Part shown: piece by piece, positions 1 to 7,500 of the stretch | How the letters are laid out: the number at the start of each line of letters is the position of its first letter | Position numbering within the stretch: the first letter of the stretch is position 1 | NCBI GenBank assembly: GCA_002320775.1 | Contig: DCKY01000133.1 | Location: forward strand, 1-10,558 | DNA length: 10,558 bases | Direction: 5' to 3' | Source: Planctomycetes bacterium UBA1662 | Lineage (GTDB): Bacteria; Planctomycetota; UBA8108 | Program-made: the position numbers and the translations under genes | Notes under the pieces: generated by a model | What the model saw: the letters and a program-made list of their open reading frames with translations, nothing else | What the model was told of the DNA's origin: nothing | The model's database searches: none

Positions 1-810
1 GCGGAGGGCGGCCATGACTGCCGATGGCTCTCACCCGCGGAGGTCGCTGAGAAAGCGCCCGGGGTGCGACAGGAGGGGCTCCTCGGGGCGCTACACAGCA
101 GGCGGGAGACCCTCATCCAACCCCGGCAGGCTCTCGCTTGCCTTACCTCCTTCCTCAGGGAGCGCTTCGACACGAGCTTTCATTTTAAAACCGAGGTCAA
201 CAACATAGAGTCCCCATTGATAGAAACGACGCTCGGCCGGTTCCATGCCGACAGGGTGTTGATCTGCAGCGGAACGGATTTCGAGACGCTCTTCCCGGAA
301 GCCTTCAGGGAAAGCGGAACCCTCCGCTGCAGCCTCCAGATGATGAAAACGTCGGCGCAGCCATCTCCCTGGAAGCTTGGCGCGATGATTACCGACAGCC
401 TCACCTACAAACGCTACCAGGCATTCAAGAACTGCCCGTCCCACGCCGCGATGGAAAAGAGGGTTCTTGAAGAGCATGGCGACCTGGAGCGCCTCGGCAT
501 CACCGTCCTTACCGCCCAGGACAACGAGGCCGGACTCATCATTGGCGACTCCCACCACACCGCCTGGTCGCCGCCGGAGGCCCCTGACCCGGTGATTGAC
601 GAAAAGATCCTCTCCCATCTACGCGGCATGATCGATGCTCCCCATCTCGATATTGACCGGCGCTGGAGCGCGGCCTACCCGGTCCACCCGGAGCTCACCG
701 AGGTGCTGCTGGAACCGGCCGCAAACACCCGGATCGTCCTGGCCAGCGGCGGCAACGGAATGACAACTTCCTTCGCCCTGGCTGAAGAGGTCCTCGAAGT
801 CAGAGGCTGA
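1..810 (+). CDS. FAD-dependent oxidoreductase, TIGR03364 type (aminophosphonate-linked), 5' truncated by window edge
   Basis: The frame is open from base 1 to a TGA at 808-810, giving 269 residues. The family is usually about 365 residues, so roughly 100 N-terminal residues, including the GxGxxG nucleotide-binding loop, lie left of the window. Visible family landmarks, numbered from the edge, are a helical region around LSPAEVAEKAPGV, an 'ADRVLICSG' segment near 83-91, QMMKT at 113-117, IGDSHH at 181-186, an RRWSAAYP stretch, and the C-terminal FAD-contacting GGNGMTT at 250-256 followed by a helix. These match the DAO-fold (PF01266) branch called TIGR03364, a soluble cytoplasmic flavoenzyme often encoded near phosphonate-degradation genes and proposed to deaminate or demethylate 2-aminoethylphosphonate derivatives. 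The substrate is inferred from family context; no phosphonate gene is visible here because the upstream side is cut off. An internal ATG at 64 is not the start, because homologous sequence continues in frame upstream of it. The next gene is convergent, 600 bp away. Confidence 0.92.
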   Translation, partial: AEGGHDCRWLSPAEVAEKAPGVRQEGLLGALHSRRETLIQPRQALACLTSFLRERFDTSFHFKTEVNNIESPLIETTLGRFHADRVLICSGTDFETLFPEAFRESGTLRCSLQMMKTSAQPSPWKLGAMITDSLTYKRYQAFKNCPSHAAMEKRVLEEHGDLERLGITVLTAQDNEAGLIIGDSHHTAWSPPEAPDPVIDEKILSHLRGMIDAPHLDIDRRWSAAYPVHPELTEVLLEPAANTRIVLASGGNGMTTSFALAEEVLEVRG

Positions 811-827
811 GCCAGGAATCTGTGGGT

Positions 828-870
828 AAAAAAAAGAGGACAAGGGCGCGGCTGAGCCACGACCTCGTCC
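828..870 (-). terminator. Strong intrinsic terminator, minus strand
   Basis: Read on the minus strand, GGACGAGG (863-870) pairs with CCTTGTCC (838-845) through eight pairs including one G-U. A four-pair inner helix (GTGG/CCGC) closes a CTCAG loop. Two bases later comes an unbroken run of eight T (828-835). This is a textbook Rho-independent terminator for leftward transcription. It lies only 18 bp beyond the stop of the rightward gene, so it would stop transcripts arriving from the minus-strand cluster before they run antisense to that gene. Confidence 0.72.
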
Positions 871-1187
871 ACCAGTTTCAAATACCCAGAGGAAGTTGGA
901 CAGACCTCACACTGAGAAAACTTTATTTTGATCCGCCGCGACAACCCGAAGGACTGAAGCGACAAAAGCATTTTATCGAAAGCCCTGCTTCATGGCTATA
1001 CTCCAGAACCAACTTTGAATATTAATCTAACCGGCAGCCGACAGCCGCTTCCCGGAACCTGCCGAGCTCCCAGCCGCTCCGCAGAACAGCCCGGGCGGCC
1101 ATCACAAGCTAAGTCATTGCCACAGTAGATTTACGCAGAGGCCGACAGTTCCAAAAAGCCCTCTGGTCTCAAAGACTTCTTCTGAGC

Positions 1188-1228
1188 CCGCCAAGGCCCC
1201 GGAAAAATTCCCGGGCGGATTTTTTTTT
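1188..1228 (+). terminator. Probable intrinsic terminator, plus strand
   Basis: A GC-rich hairpin (arms within 1198-1215, CCCGGAA against TTCCCGGG with one bulged C and an AAA loop) is followed by CGGA and then nine T (1220-1228). CCGCC at 1188-1192 can alternatively pair with GGCGG at 1214-1218. It is the first plus-strand terminator-like structure after the oxidoreductase stop, which would imply a 3' untranslated tail of about 380 bases, or a separate short plus-strand RNA. Confidence 0.55.
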
Positions 1229-1314
1229 CATTTCATCGCGCCCCGCAGCCCTCACAGCTGTTTCTTCGGCCTCCAGAGACCACGAGCCCATCACACATCC
1301 TCTCACTCCGAAAA

Positions 1315-1379
1315 GGATTGCCCGGGACCTTTCGACCGGATCTGAATATCGATCCCCGCCGAAAAGGTCCCGGCAATCC
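1315..1379 (-). terminator. 65-bp nested palindrome, likely terminator of the 1411-2661 gene
   Basis: The outer arms at 1315-1334 and 1360-1379 are 20 nt each and pair along almost their whole length, with one bulged base on each side (GGATTGCC, GGGACCTTT and CG paired with their complements). A second inverted repeat sits inside: GGATC at 1338-1342 and GATCC at 1351-1355, around an 8-nt loop. On the minus strand it begins 31 bp after the neighbouring stop codon and is followed by TTTT (1311-1314). That fits a terminator, although the T run is short and the stem unusually long. A mobile palindromic repeat is the alternative. Confidence 0.5.
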
Positions 1380-1410
1380 GAGCGCTGAGGACAGGAAACT
1401 CTTTGATTCC

Positions 1411-2661
1411 TCAAAATGTGTAGAGGCCGCGGCCAGGGGCGTTGGCCTGCAGCTCAAATTCCACCTTCGTACTCCTCTCACTCGACAGCTCGTAGATTCC
1501 GATGTCCAGCCCCCCCCGCCTGCGGTCCGCCGGAGGAGTGACCACCGCCGCCATCCAGGCGGAGGCCCGTGGTGTCACAAAGGAACCGCCGAACCCGATC
1601 CCCTGCCCGAGACACTCCCGGCCTCGACCAAGCTCACGCGCCGCGGCATATTCATCGCCTGCATTCTCCAGGTGGAACACCATGGGTTCCCACTCGACCC
1701 CCTTGCCTTCGAAGGTACAGATATACTCTTCGCCCTTCCTGCTGCCGAGATTGAAGAGAGCCCAGTTCTCGAGGCCGGGGTAGATCCGCAAGCCATTGGC
1801 CTGGTGACGCTCAACCGCCTTGCCGCCAAGATGAACATTGATGTTCCCGGCCCAGTGCCGGTTGCCTCGGCCGGCGGCACGGGAAGAGTCCATAGCCGAG
1901 AGATCCGTTCCCGACAGGAGCTGACCCCGACTCGATGAGAGGCGGCTGACGGCCCTGGAGAACGCGCGGAAACTGCCCGTTGAAGAGTCATCCCCTGAAG
2001 CCGGCCCCGGCTCTTCGGATTGCTGGATCCGGTAGATCTCCCGAAGCAGGGCCGGGTCCGCCCCGCCATCGAGCGCGCTGAGGAGTACCTGCTGGAGCGC
2101 CTCGCCTCCCCTGATTCCGCTGCGCGAGGTCAGAGCGGCGATGTCCCAGGCGCTGAGACCTTCAAAGCCTCCCCGGCGAAGGAAGGCGAGAACCCAGTCA
2201 GGGGCGGCGCGGTCATCGCGGGCTGCCCCTTTATTTTCCCTGGCAACGTCCCCGGCCTTCGACGGAACGGCTTCACCCGCCTGCTCGAGGAGCGCCTGGA
2301 ACCGCCCGGCTTTCGCTTCCCTGGAACCGTTCTCCAATTCGACATCACCCTCATCGAGCCGAACCTCGGTGCTTACCGTCAGGCTCTCACCCGCCGCGAT
2401 CGCCGGGACCGGGAGTCTCTGAAGAGGCCGCCAGGGAACAAAAGCCCCAAGAGGAGCCGCCTCCAGAAGCATGGTGTCGGGGCGCGAGCCCGAATAGCCC
2501 CGGTTGTGTACCGTAACTTCAATCTTCAGCGTGTCAGGGCCAACGTTGTAAAAACGAAGACCCTCTGTCTCGACACAGAGATCCACCCCTTCGTGCTGAT
2601 TCTCAGCAACTACGCCGTCCATAACACCAGTACTGTCCTCAACTTTGGCCATCTTGCTCAT
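1411..2661 (-). CDS. Unrecognised cytoplasmic protein with two predicted beta-rich domains
   Basis: The protein has 416 residues. The ATG at 2661 is supported by AGAGG (2669-2673) seven bases upstream; Met4 at 2652 is also possible because GGGAG lies nine bases before it. I do not recognise the family. Residues about 25-105 alternate hydrophobic and polar residues and contain 'KIEVTVHNRGYSGSRP' and 'IAAGESLTVSTEV', resembling an immunoglobulin-like CARDB/NEW3 beta-sandwich. Residues about 110-155 are a charged, Ala/Glu-rich linker. Residues about 150-215 look helical (DWVLAFLRRGGFEGLSAWDIAAL). After a Ser/Gly-rich linker, residues about 275-416 form a second beta-rich domain (GNINVHLGG, WALFNLG, EPMVFHLENAG, KVEFELQAN). 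There is no signal peptide or membrane helix, so it is probably cytoplasmic. The LprI-like gene ends 136 bp upstream on the same strand. The domain calls are inference from residue pattern only; that the frame is coding is fairly secure from its length and ribosome site. Confidence 0.82.
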   Translation of the reverse strand: MSKMAKVEDSTGVMDGVVAENQHEGVDLCVETEGLRFYNVGPDTLKIEVTVHNRGYSGSRPDTMLLEAAPLGAFVPWRPLQRLPVPAIAAGESLTVSTEVRLDEGDVELENGSREAKAGRFQALLEQAGEAVPSKAGDVARENKGAARDDRAAPDWVLAFLRRGGFEGLSAWDIAALTSRSGIRGGEALQQVLLSALDGGADPALLREIYRIQQSEEPGPASGDDSSTGSFRAFSRAVSRLSSSRGQLLSGTDLSAMDSSRAAGRGNRHWAGNINVHLGGKAVERHQANGLRIYPGLENWALFNLGSRKGEEYICTFEGKGVEWEPMVFHLENAGDEYAAARELGRGRECLGQGIGFGGSFVTPRASAWMAAVVTPPADRRRGGLDIGIYELSSERSTKVEFELQANAPGRGLYTF

Positions 2662-2797
2662 CTCCCTACCTCTTTGCTCTCTGAAACAAACCTACTCACC
2701 CTGGCTCCACCCTCATCGGGCAATCCACTCGCCCTGCGCAACCAGTCCTTCTTAAATATCATTTTGTTTTCCGAATACCCTCCTTCGCTATCGACTG

Positions 2798-3442
2798 TCA
2801 CGGCACAAGGAAGCTCCCCAGGCGCAAGGCCTGGCTCCTGGTGAGATCCGTGGCCTGGAACGCCGCATTGATCTTCTGAACTGTCCCGTTTCGTTTCCCA
2901 TAGACCACACCGCTGGCAGCAAGCTGGGCATCTCGAAACTGTATCCATTTGCGCTGGGAACTGATCAGCGCATCCTTCTCCTGCCTGGTAAATTTCCGCG
3001 GCCAGGCATCTTCAAGCAACAGCTTGTACACACGGTTCAACTCCTTGTCCCACAGCTCCCCGGCCTTCACCTGGGCATTCACAGATGCTAGCGTGTTGGG
3101 AGCTTTGTCCGATTCTTTACGCAACAGGATGTCGATCGGATGCATCTTTGTGCTGCTGAGAATCGAGATGTATTTTCCCGTAGCGGGATCCAGAAGGATC
3201 GAGCCGGTTTCAGGCTTGTAGGCCAGCGTCAACCGCCTGTCGGCCTTCCAGCCAGATACATCCTTCCATGTGATCGCGGCATATTTGACCCGCAGCCCCT
3301 GACCACCCTTCAGCCTGATGATCGACGGATCGTGCCGAGACATATAACGGACCTCTTCCCGGTAAAGCCATTCATTGGCTCCAGCAGGGACTCCAACCCC
3401 CAACGCCGTTCCCGCCAGCAGAAATATCCCGAATATCCTCAT
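2798..3442 (-). CDS. Secreted protein with C-terminal LprI-like (DUF1311) domain
   Basis: The protein has 214 residues from the ATG at 3442, which is chosen because AGGAG lies five bases upstream and a signal peptide begins exactly there (MRIFGIFLLAGTALGVGVPAGA, cleaved before NEW). The longer frame from 3490 adds 16 residues ahead of the signal and lacks that site. Mature residues about 25-120 (WLYREEVRY, RLTLAYKPETGSILLD, GKYISIL) look like a beta-rich domain I cannot name. Residues about 131-207 match the LprI N-terminal-like family (PF07007): LWDKELNRVYKLL, then a helix with LISSQRKWIQFRDAQ (R170-Q173). The name comes from a mycobacterial lipoprotein reported to inhibit lysozyme; most family members have no tested function. 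The family's usual cysteines are absent here, and the position after RDA is Gln. It probably acts in the periplasm. A role in protecting against lysozyme is only a suggestion. Confidence 0.87.
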   Translation of the reverse strand: MRIFGIFLLAGTALGVGVPAGANEWLYREEVRYMSRHDPSIIRLKGGQGLRVKYAAITWKDVSGWKADRRLTLAYKPETGSILLDPATGKYISILSSTKMHPIDILLRKESDKAPNTLASVNAQVKAGELWDKELNRVYKLLLEDAWPRKFTRQEKDALISSQRKWIQFRDAQLAASGVVYGKRNGTVQKINAAFQATDLTRSQALRLGSFLVP

Positions 3443-3447
3443 CAGCT

Positions 3448-3452
3448 CTCCT
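3448..3452 (-). promoter_or_regulatory. Ribosome binding site deciding the start of the LprI-like gene
   Basis: AGGAG on the minus strand sits five bases before the ATG at 3442 and directly precedes a well-formed signal peptide. It argues against the upstream in-frame start at 3490. Confidence 0.7.
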
Positions 3453-3515
3453 CTCGCTCCTGCCCGATGGCATCCTGGCTCCATCTTCACCGGTACCTTT
3501 CTACCCGTACGTCAT

Positions 3516-3716
3516 TCAATTCCAATCGGGACGTCTGGCCGGCGGTATCCGCCGGGATGTCCGCACCGGAACCAGCGCCCGCTCGAGCTTGCGCTTGCCG
3601 CGAAGGAAGGAAAGAAAACGCCACCTGGCCTCACAAACAGCGCGCCGGCGGTTCTTCCCTTCTCTGCGGATCGCATCGACGAGCGCCCGCAACTCCTCCA
3701 TGTACTCCCTCTTCAT
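3516..3716 (-). CDS. Possible small basic protein
   Basis: This frame gives 66 residues from the ATG at 3716, chosen because AAAGGAG (3724-3730) lies seven bases upstream, the best-spaced ribosome site in the window. A GTG two codons earlier overlaps the spacer. The sequence starts with an acidic/basic amphipathic helix (MKREYMEELRALVDAIRREG) and continues as a very Arg-rich helix (RRRAVCEARWRFLSFLRGKRK) with a Pro/Arg-rich tail (TSRRIPPARRPDWN). No membrane helix or known motif is visible. The LprI-like gene starts 73 bp downstream on the same strand. The clear ribosome site favours a real gene. Against it are the short length, the Arg-rich composition that GC-rich antisense frames often show, and the lack of any family match I know. 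Confidence 0.42.
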   Translation of the reverse strand: MKREYMEELRALVDAIRREGKNRRRAVCEARWRFLSFLRGKRKLERALVPVRTSRRIPPARRPDWN

Positions 3717-3723
3717 CTCCACA

Positions 3724-3730
3724 CTCCTTT
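3724..3730 (-). promoter_or_regulatory. Strong ribosome binding site ahead of the 3516-3716 frame
   Basis: AAAGGAG with a seven-base spacer to the ATG at 3716. It is the main positive evidence that the small frame is translated. Confidence 0.5.
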
Positions 3731-3761
3731 CCGACTGTCACTTACAGTTACTGCTTCGCAG

Positions 3762-3794
3762 CTCTTCTTTTCACCAAACTCTTCTTTTCACCAA
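3762..3794. repeat. 17-bp tandem duplication, two copies
   Basis: The unit CTCTTCTTTTCACCAA occurs at 3762-3777 and again at 3779-3794, with one A between, so the period is 17 bp and 16 bases are identical. It sits about 45 bp upstream of the small basic frame's start, reading on the minus strand. It could be a paired binding site or a simple slippage duplication. Confidence 0.9.
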
Positions 3795-3797
3795 GAG

Positions 3798-3874
3798 TCG
3801 AGGCACTGCGGCCAGTATCCGCGCCGAAAGCATCGCCACGGATGGTGACAACATGGCCGCGTTCAGTGCCTCGA
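3798..3874. repeat. 77-bp nested inverted repeat
   Basis: TCGAGGCACTG (3798-3808) is perfectly complementary to CAGTGCCTCGA (3864-3874). Next inward, CGGCCA (3809-3814) pairs with TGGCCG (3854-3859) across a 4-nt bulge, and then ATCCG (3817-3821) with CGGAT (3839-3843). Neither side is followed by a T run, so it is unlikely to be a simple terminator. It could be a structured leader of the small gene on the minus strand, a small RNA, or a mobile palindromic repeat. Confidence 0.7.
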
Positions 3875-4355
3875 ATAAGAAAGACCTGAATTCAACACCA
3901 CCTCCCGCGCAGCATCACAGCCGCCGGGAAGGTTGCTTTATGACGCCCTGGCCCATACCGAAACCCGGCACCGGGAAGAATTCCCGGGAGGCTCTGCGTC
4001 AAGCGCGGGGCTCATAAGAAGTGCGGCTCTTCACTGTCTATGTGAAGCGCCGAAAACCTCTCTACCGCCACCGCGGGGAAAAACCCTGCTCTCATATCTG
4101 CGGACTCCTCTTCGACCAACAGACCTTTGATACCCGTGCTCTTGCCAGACCGGACCGCTTCCGGCCCCTTCCGACCTTTTCTGGCCTGACCTTCAGGCAC
4201 TCCCTGGAAATTACCGACCTGCTACCGGCCCTGGTGAGACACCGATCGGCTTCCAGTTACTACTTCACTTCTTCCAGGTTGCCACCCTGACATACCCTGA
4301 AAATAGACCGGAAATGAAACTATAAAACCGTCCCGGACGTTTGCAAATGAGGGGC

Positions 4356-4398
4356 AAAAAAAAATGCGTCTTTCCTGCAGAGACCCTTCGGAGAGGAC
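4356..4398 (-). terminator. Possible intrinsic terminator after the dehydrogenase gene
   Basis: On the minus strand an imperfect stem (GTCCTCTCC near 4390-4398 with GGAAAGAC at 4368-4375, one bulge and one mismatch) is followed by GCA and nine T (4356-4364). It lies about 170 bp after the stop codon. The stem is weak but the T run is strong. Confidence 0.38.
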
Positions 4399-4565
4399 TG
4401 GCTTGACTACTCCATCCGCGGCTGCGGGAAAACCCCCGCATCCTCGGATATGTCATCAAAAACATCTTCAGCCGCAGACGCAAAGCGGCCGCTCAACAAA
4501 AGGTTCCCGCCAGGCGCCAACCGGATGACACCGTACCCGCCTGAGGAGAAGAGCTGCTCCGCGCC

Positions 4566-7500
4566 CTATTCAGCTTTCGCAGCGGGCACGGGCTTCTCCT
4601 TGCGCCCGGAGAGATACTCCACCAGGCCGAGAAACTCGTCCTTCGTCATCGCCTTCTCAAGCCCCAGGGGCATGAAGCTTTTCTTCTGGGGGATTTTCAA
4701 GGCTATGGTCGAAGCCTTCACCGGGTTCAGCTTGCCTCCCTGCTGGCGCAACATCACCACACCATTGGTCTCGGACTCGATGAAACCTGTGAGGAACTGC
4801 CCCTTCCTGGTCTGCAGCAGGACCCCGAGGTACTTCTTATCGACCACCGCGTTGGGGTTGAGAATCGACTGCAGGATCTGCTCCCTCTTAAGCCGCAGGC
4901 CGACATCAGAGAGGTTGGGACCGAAATTGACCCCCTTGTCGCCAACCTGGTGGCACAGAACGCAGTTCTTCTCGAAGACGAGCTTGCCCTGACCTGCATC
5001 TCCCTTCAGCTTCAGCAACTCCTTCAGCGGCGGAAGCGCCTCGGCTTTCTTTGCAGCCGAAGCCACCGAGGCGGGATCAACAGCCCTGAAGATACCGAGC
5101 TCATGGATCGACCAGAACTTACCCGGCCGATGCCCGGTCTGGGTAACCCTGATGTGGCGCGCGTTGACCGGGGCGAAGGCAATCTCCGTTTCCGGGTGGC
5201 TTCCACTGCCGCTGGCAAGCACCTTGCTCCATTTCTTTCCATCATCTGAGACTCGAACCTCGTAGCCAACCGGGTAATCCAGGGCGGAGCCCGCTGAATC
5301 AAGGCTCAGCCCTCGAACCAATTGCGCCTTCGGCAACTCAATCTGGAACCACATACCGGGCTGCATGGCCGTATTGGTGGCCCAGCGCGAAGCCGGATTC
5401 CCATCAATCGCTGAACGTGCCGCGTTACCCCCATGGCTGGCGGTCAGCTTCCACTTCGAGCCGCCTCCGAGCCGGGGATCAAACTCCAGGAGCTCGGCAA
5501 GCGTCCAGGGCGTCGTTCGCCCTGCCCCGGCGCTTCGAGCCGAGGCCACATCCTCTTTTGAGACATAGGGGGCCTTGTTCCCCCAGGTGTTCCTGGTGTA
5601 ATTCAGAGCCGCCGCGATCCAGGCGTCATCATTCGAGCCCATCGGCACCATCTGCTCCTTGTACTCCTTGCCATCCACAGGCCCCTGCAATCCATGCAGG
5701 AGAATCCGGACAGCCCTGCTCTTCTTGCCGAGAACCCGGGGAGAACCGGCCAGCGGCGGAGCCCGCATCTTTTTCTTATCCTCCGGCACTGGAGCTCCCT
5801 TGCCATCCTCTCCATGGCAGGTCACGCAAAGGGTTCCATAAACAACATGCCCCTGGGCGTAGGACTTGCCGAATTCTTCGTTCGCCTTGCGCAGCGCCTC
5901 TTCGCGGCGCCGCAACTCTCTCTGCTGGACAAGACGGGCCTTGAAGCCGCGCAGGATCGACTGCACTGCATCGCTCTTCTCGTGTCGGTCGAGTGCGGCC
6001 CCGGCCAGGCCCTCGAGCTCAACGAGGGCAGTATACTGGGCCGAGAGAATGACCTGGATCGTCACGTTGGGATCAGCATCCTTCACCAGTCCCCCAAGGT
6101 CGGCGATCACGTCCTTGTCCTTCTCCACCATCAGGGGCTCACTGATGCGGATCGCGCCCGCCCGCACCCTGGCGTCCTTGTCTGAGAATTTTTCCCGCAG
6201 GAGTTCCTTGTCGATAACGTCCATACCCTCAAGGGTCCAGAGTGCCTGCAGCCTGCTGAGAGGTGCGGGGTCCGAACGTGCCAGCTTCTTCAGAGCGGGC
6301 ACCACCTTCTCGTCATGGCGGAGGATGATCAGCTTCTGCGCCTCGTCACGCCACCAGCCATTGGGATGGGAGAGATGCTTGACCAGGGTGCTGGTCTTCT
6401 CTTCAAGCATGCGGGGTTTCGGGCCCGGCTTGAACTTGTCATGCACAACCCGGTAGATCCGCCCCTTGCCAATGTTCTTATGGAGTTCATAGGCCTCCAC
6501 CACCCCCCTCAGGTAGGAGCCCCGCCTCACCCAGTTACCCTCCTGGATAATCCCGCGGTACATATCGAGAATATACAGGCAGCCATCGGGCCCGGTCTTG
6601 GCAGCCAGCGGGCGGAAGTTCGGGTCCTTCGTCGCGATGAACTCCTTCCCCTTGTAGGCGTTCACCAGGACGGTCTTGCCGGCCACGTTGGTGATCTTCG
6701 CCCTGCGCACCAGCCGCCCGACCGCCTCAGGGATAAACAGGTCTCCCTTCATATCCGCCGGAAGACGGTCGCCGCGATAGACTCCCTGCCCACCACAACC
6801 GGTAAAATTATTCAGGGTATTGTTGGAGCGCACCCTGCCGCGGCCGCCCTGGACATCCGGCACGTTGTCGATCGGAAAGACCTCCCGGAAGCCGGGAGCG
6901 AGCTCTCCTCCCATCCGGATCCGGCCGTAGATCATCGGCTGCTGGAAATCCATCGCCGGCTGCTCACCGCCGGCCGTCGAATAGTAGACCTTGCCGACAT
7001 CGTCATGGGTGAGCCCCCACTGCCCGGAGCCTCCCGGCAGGCTGTGGCGCTCGACCTTTCCGCGGGTAAACCGGTAGCGATGGTTTGAGTAGGTCGTATA
7101 GATCCAGTTGTCGATGTTCCAGATCAGCCCGCTGGGCTGGTGCTCGAGGTTTCCCCCGCGCCCGCCACCCTTGTGCCAGAGCTTCTTTTCATCGGCGACA
7201 CCATCTCCATCATGATCGGTATAGGCCCAGAGATCGAGTGTGTTGGTCTCACGGATAATGACATCCTTCTCAAGCGGCAGGATCATGCGCGGCAGGACGA
7301 GCTTGTCGACAAAGACCGAGTGCTTGTCCATGCGCCCGTCACCATTGGTGTCCTCCATGCGCACAACCCTCGAGATCGGGCGAAACTGGTCGCGCCCATC
7401 GATATCCTGCATATAGGTCCGCATCTCGGCAACGTACATGCGGCCATTGCCGTCCCAGGCCAGCGCAACCGGCTCCTCGATCATCGGCTCAAAGGCCACC

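Larger units (their letters stand above)
811..1410. other. Gene-free convergent intergenic region with several hairpins
   Basis: This 600-bp stretch separates the 3' ends of two convergent genes. Its open frames on either strand are short and lack convincing ribosome sites or recognisable protein sequence. It holds a minus-strand terminator (828-870), a plus-strand terminator (1188-1228) and a 65-bp palindrome (1315-1379), each listed separately. A weaker 6-bp inverted repeat (1032-1037 with 1059-1064, CGGCAG/CTGCCG) lies between them. The segment 870-1188 has no assigned function. Confidence 0.6.
3717..4565. other. Long gene-poor region rich in small hairpins
   Basis: This stretch of about 850 bp lies between the end of the dehydrogenase gene and the small basic frame. 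No open frame on either strand has a convincing ribosome site or recognisable sequence. It does contain two small dyads and a tandem duplication (3734-3794), a 77-bp nested inverted repeat (3798-3874), a perfect 7-bp hairpin CCGGGAA/TTCCCGG (3971-3987), a CGTCC/GGACG dyad near 4329-4339, a likely terminator (4356-4398), a perfect 6-bp hairpin TGCGGG/CCCGCA (4423-4440), and the 10-bp palindrome AGCGGCCGCT (4486-4495). No tRNA or known riboswitch was recognised. Confidence 0.55.

Noticed and set aside
2020..2844. Plus-strand frame of 274 codons
   Set aside because: It overlaps the minus-strand 1411-2661 gene in antisense and shows no domain or ribosome site.
3140..3889. Plus-strand frame of 249 codons
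   Set aside because: It is antisense to the LprI-like gene and crosses non-coding sequence; the composition looks random.
4265..4483. Minus-strand 72-codon frame after the dehydrogenase
   Set aside because: No ribosome site, and it runs through hairpins and a nine-base T run that look like a terminator.
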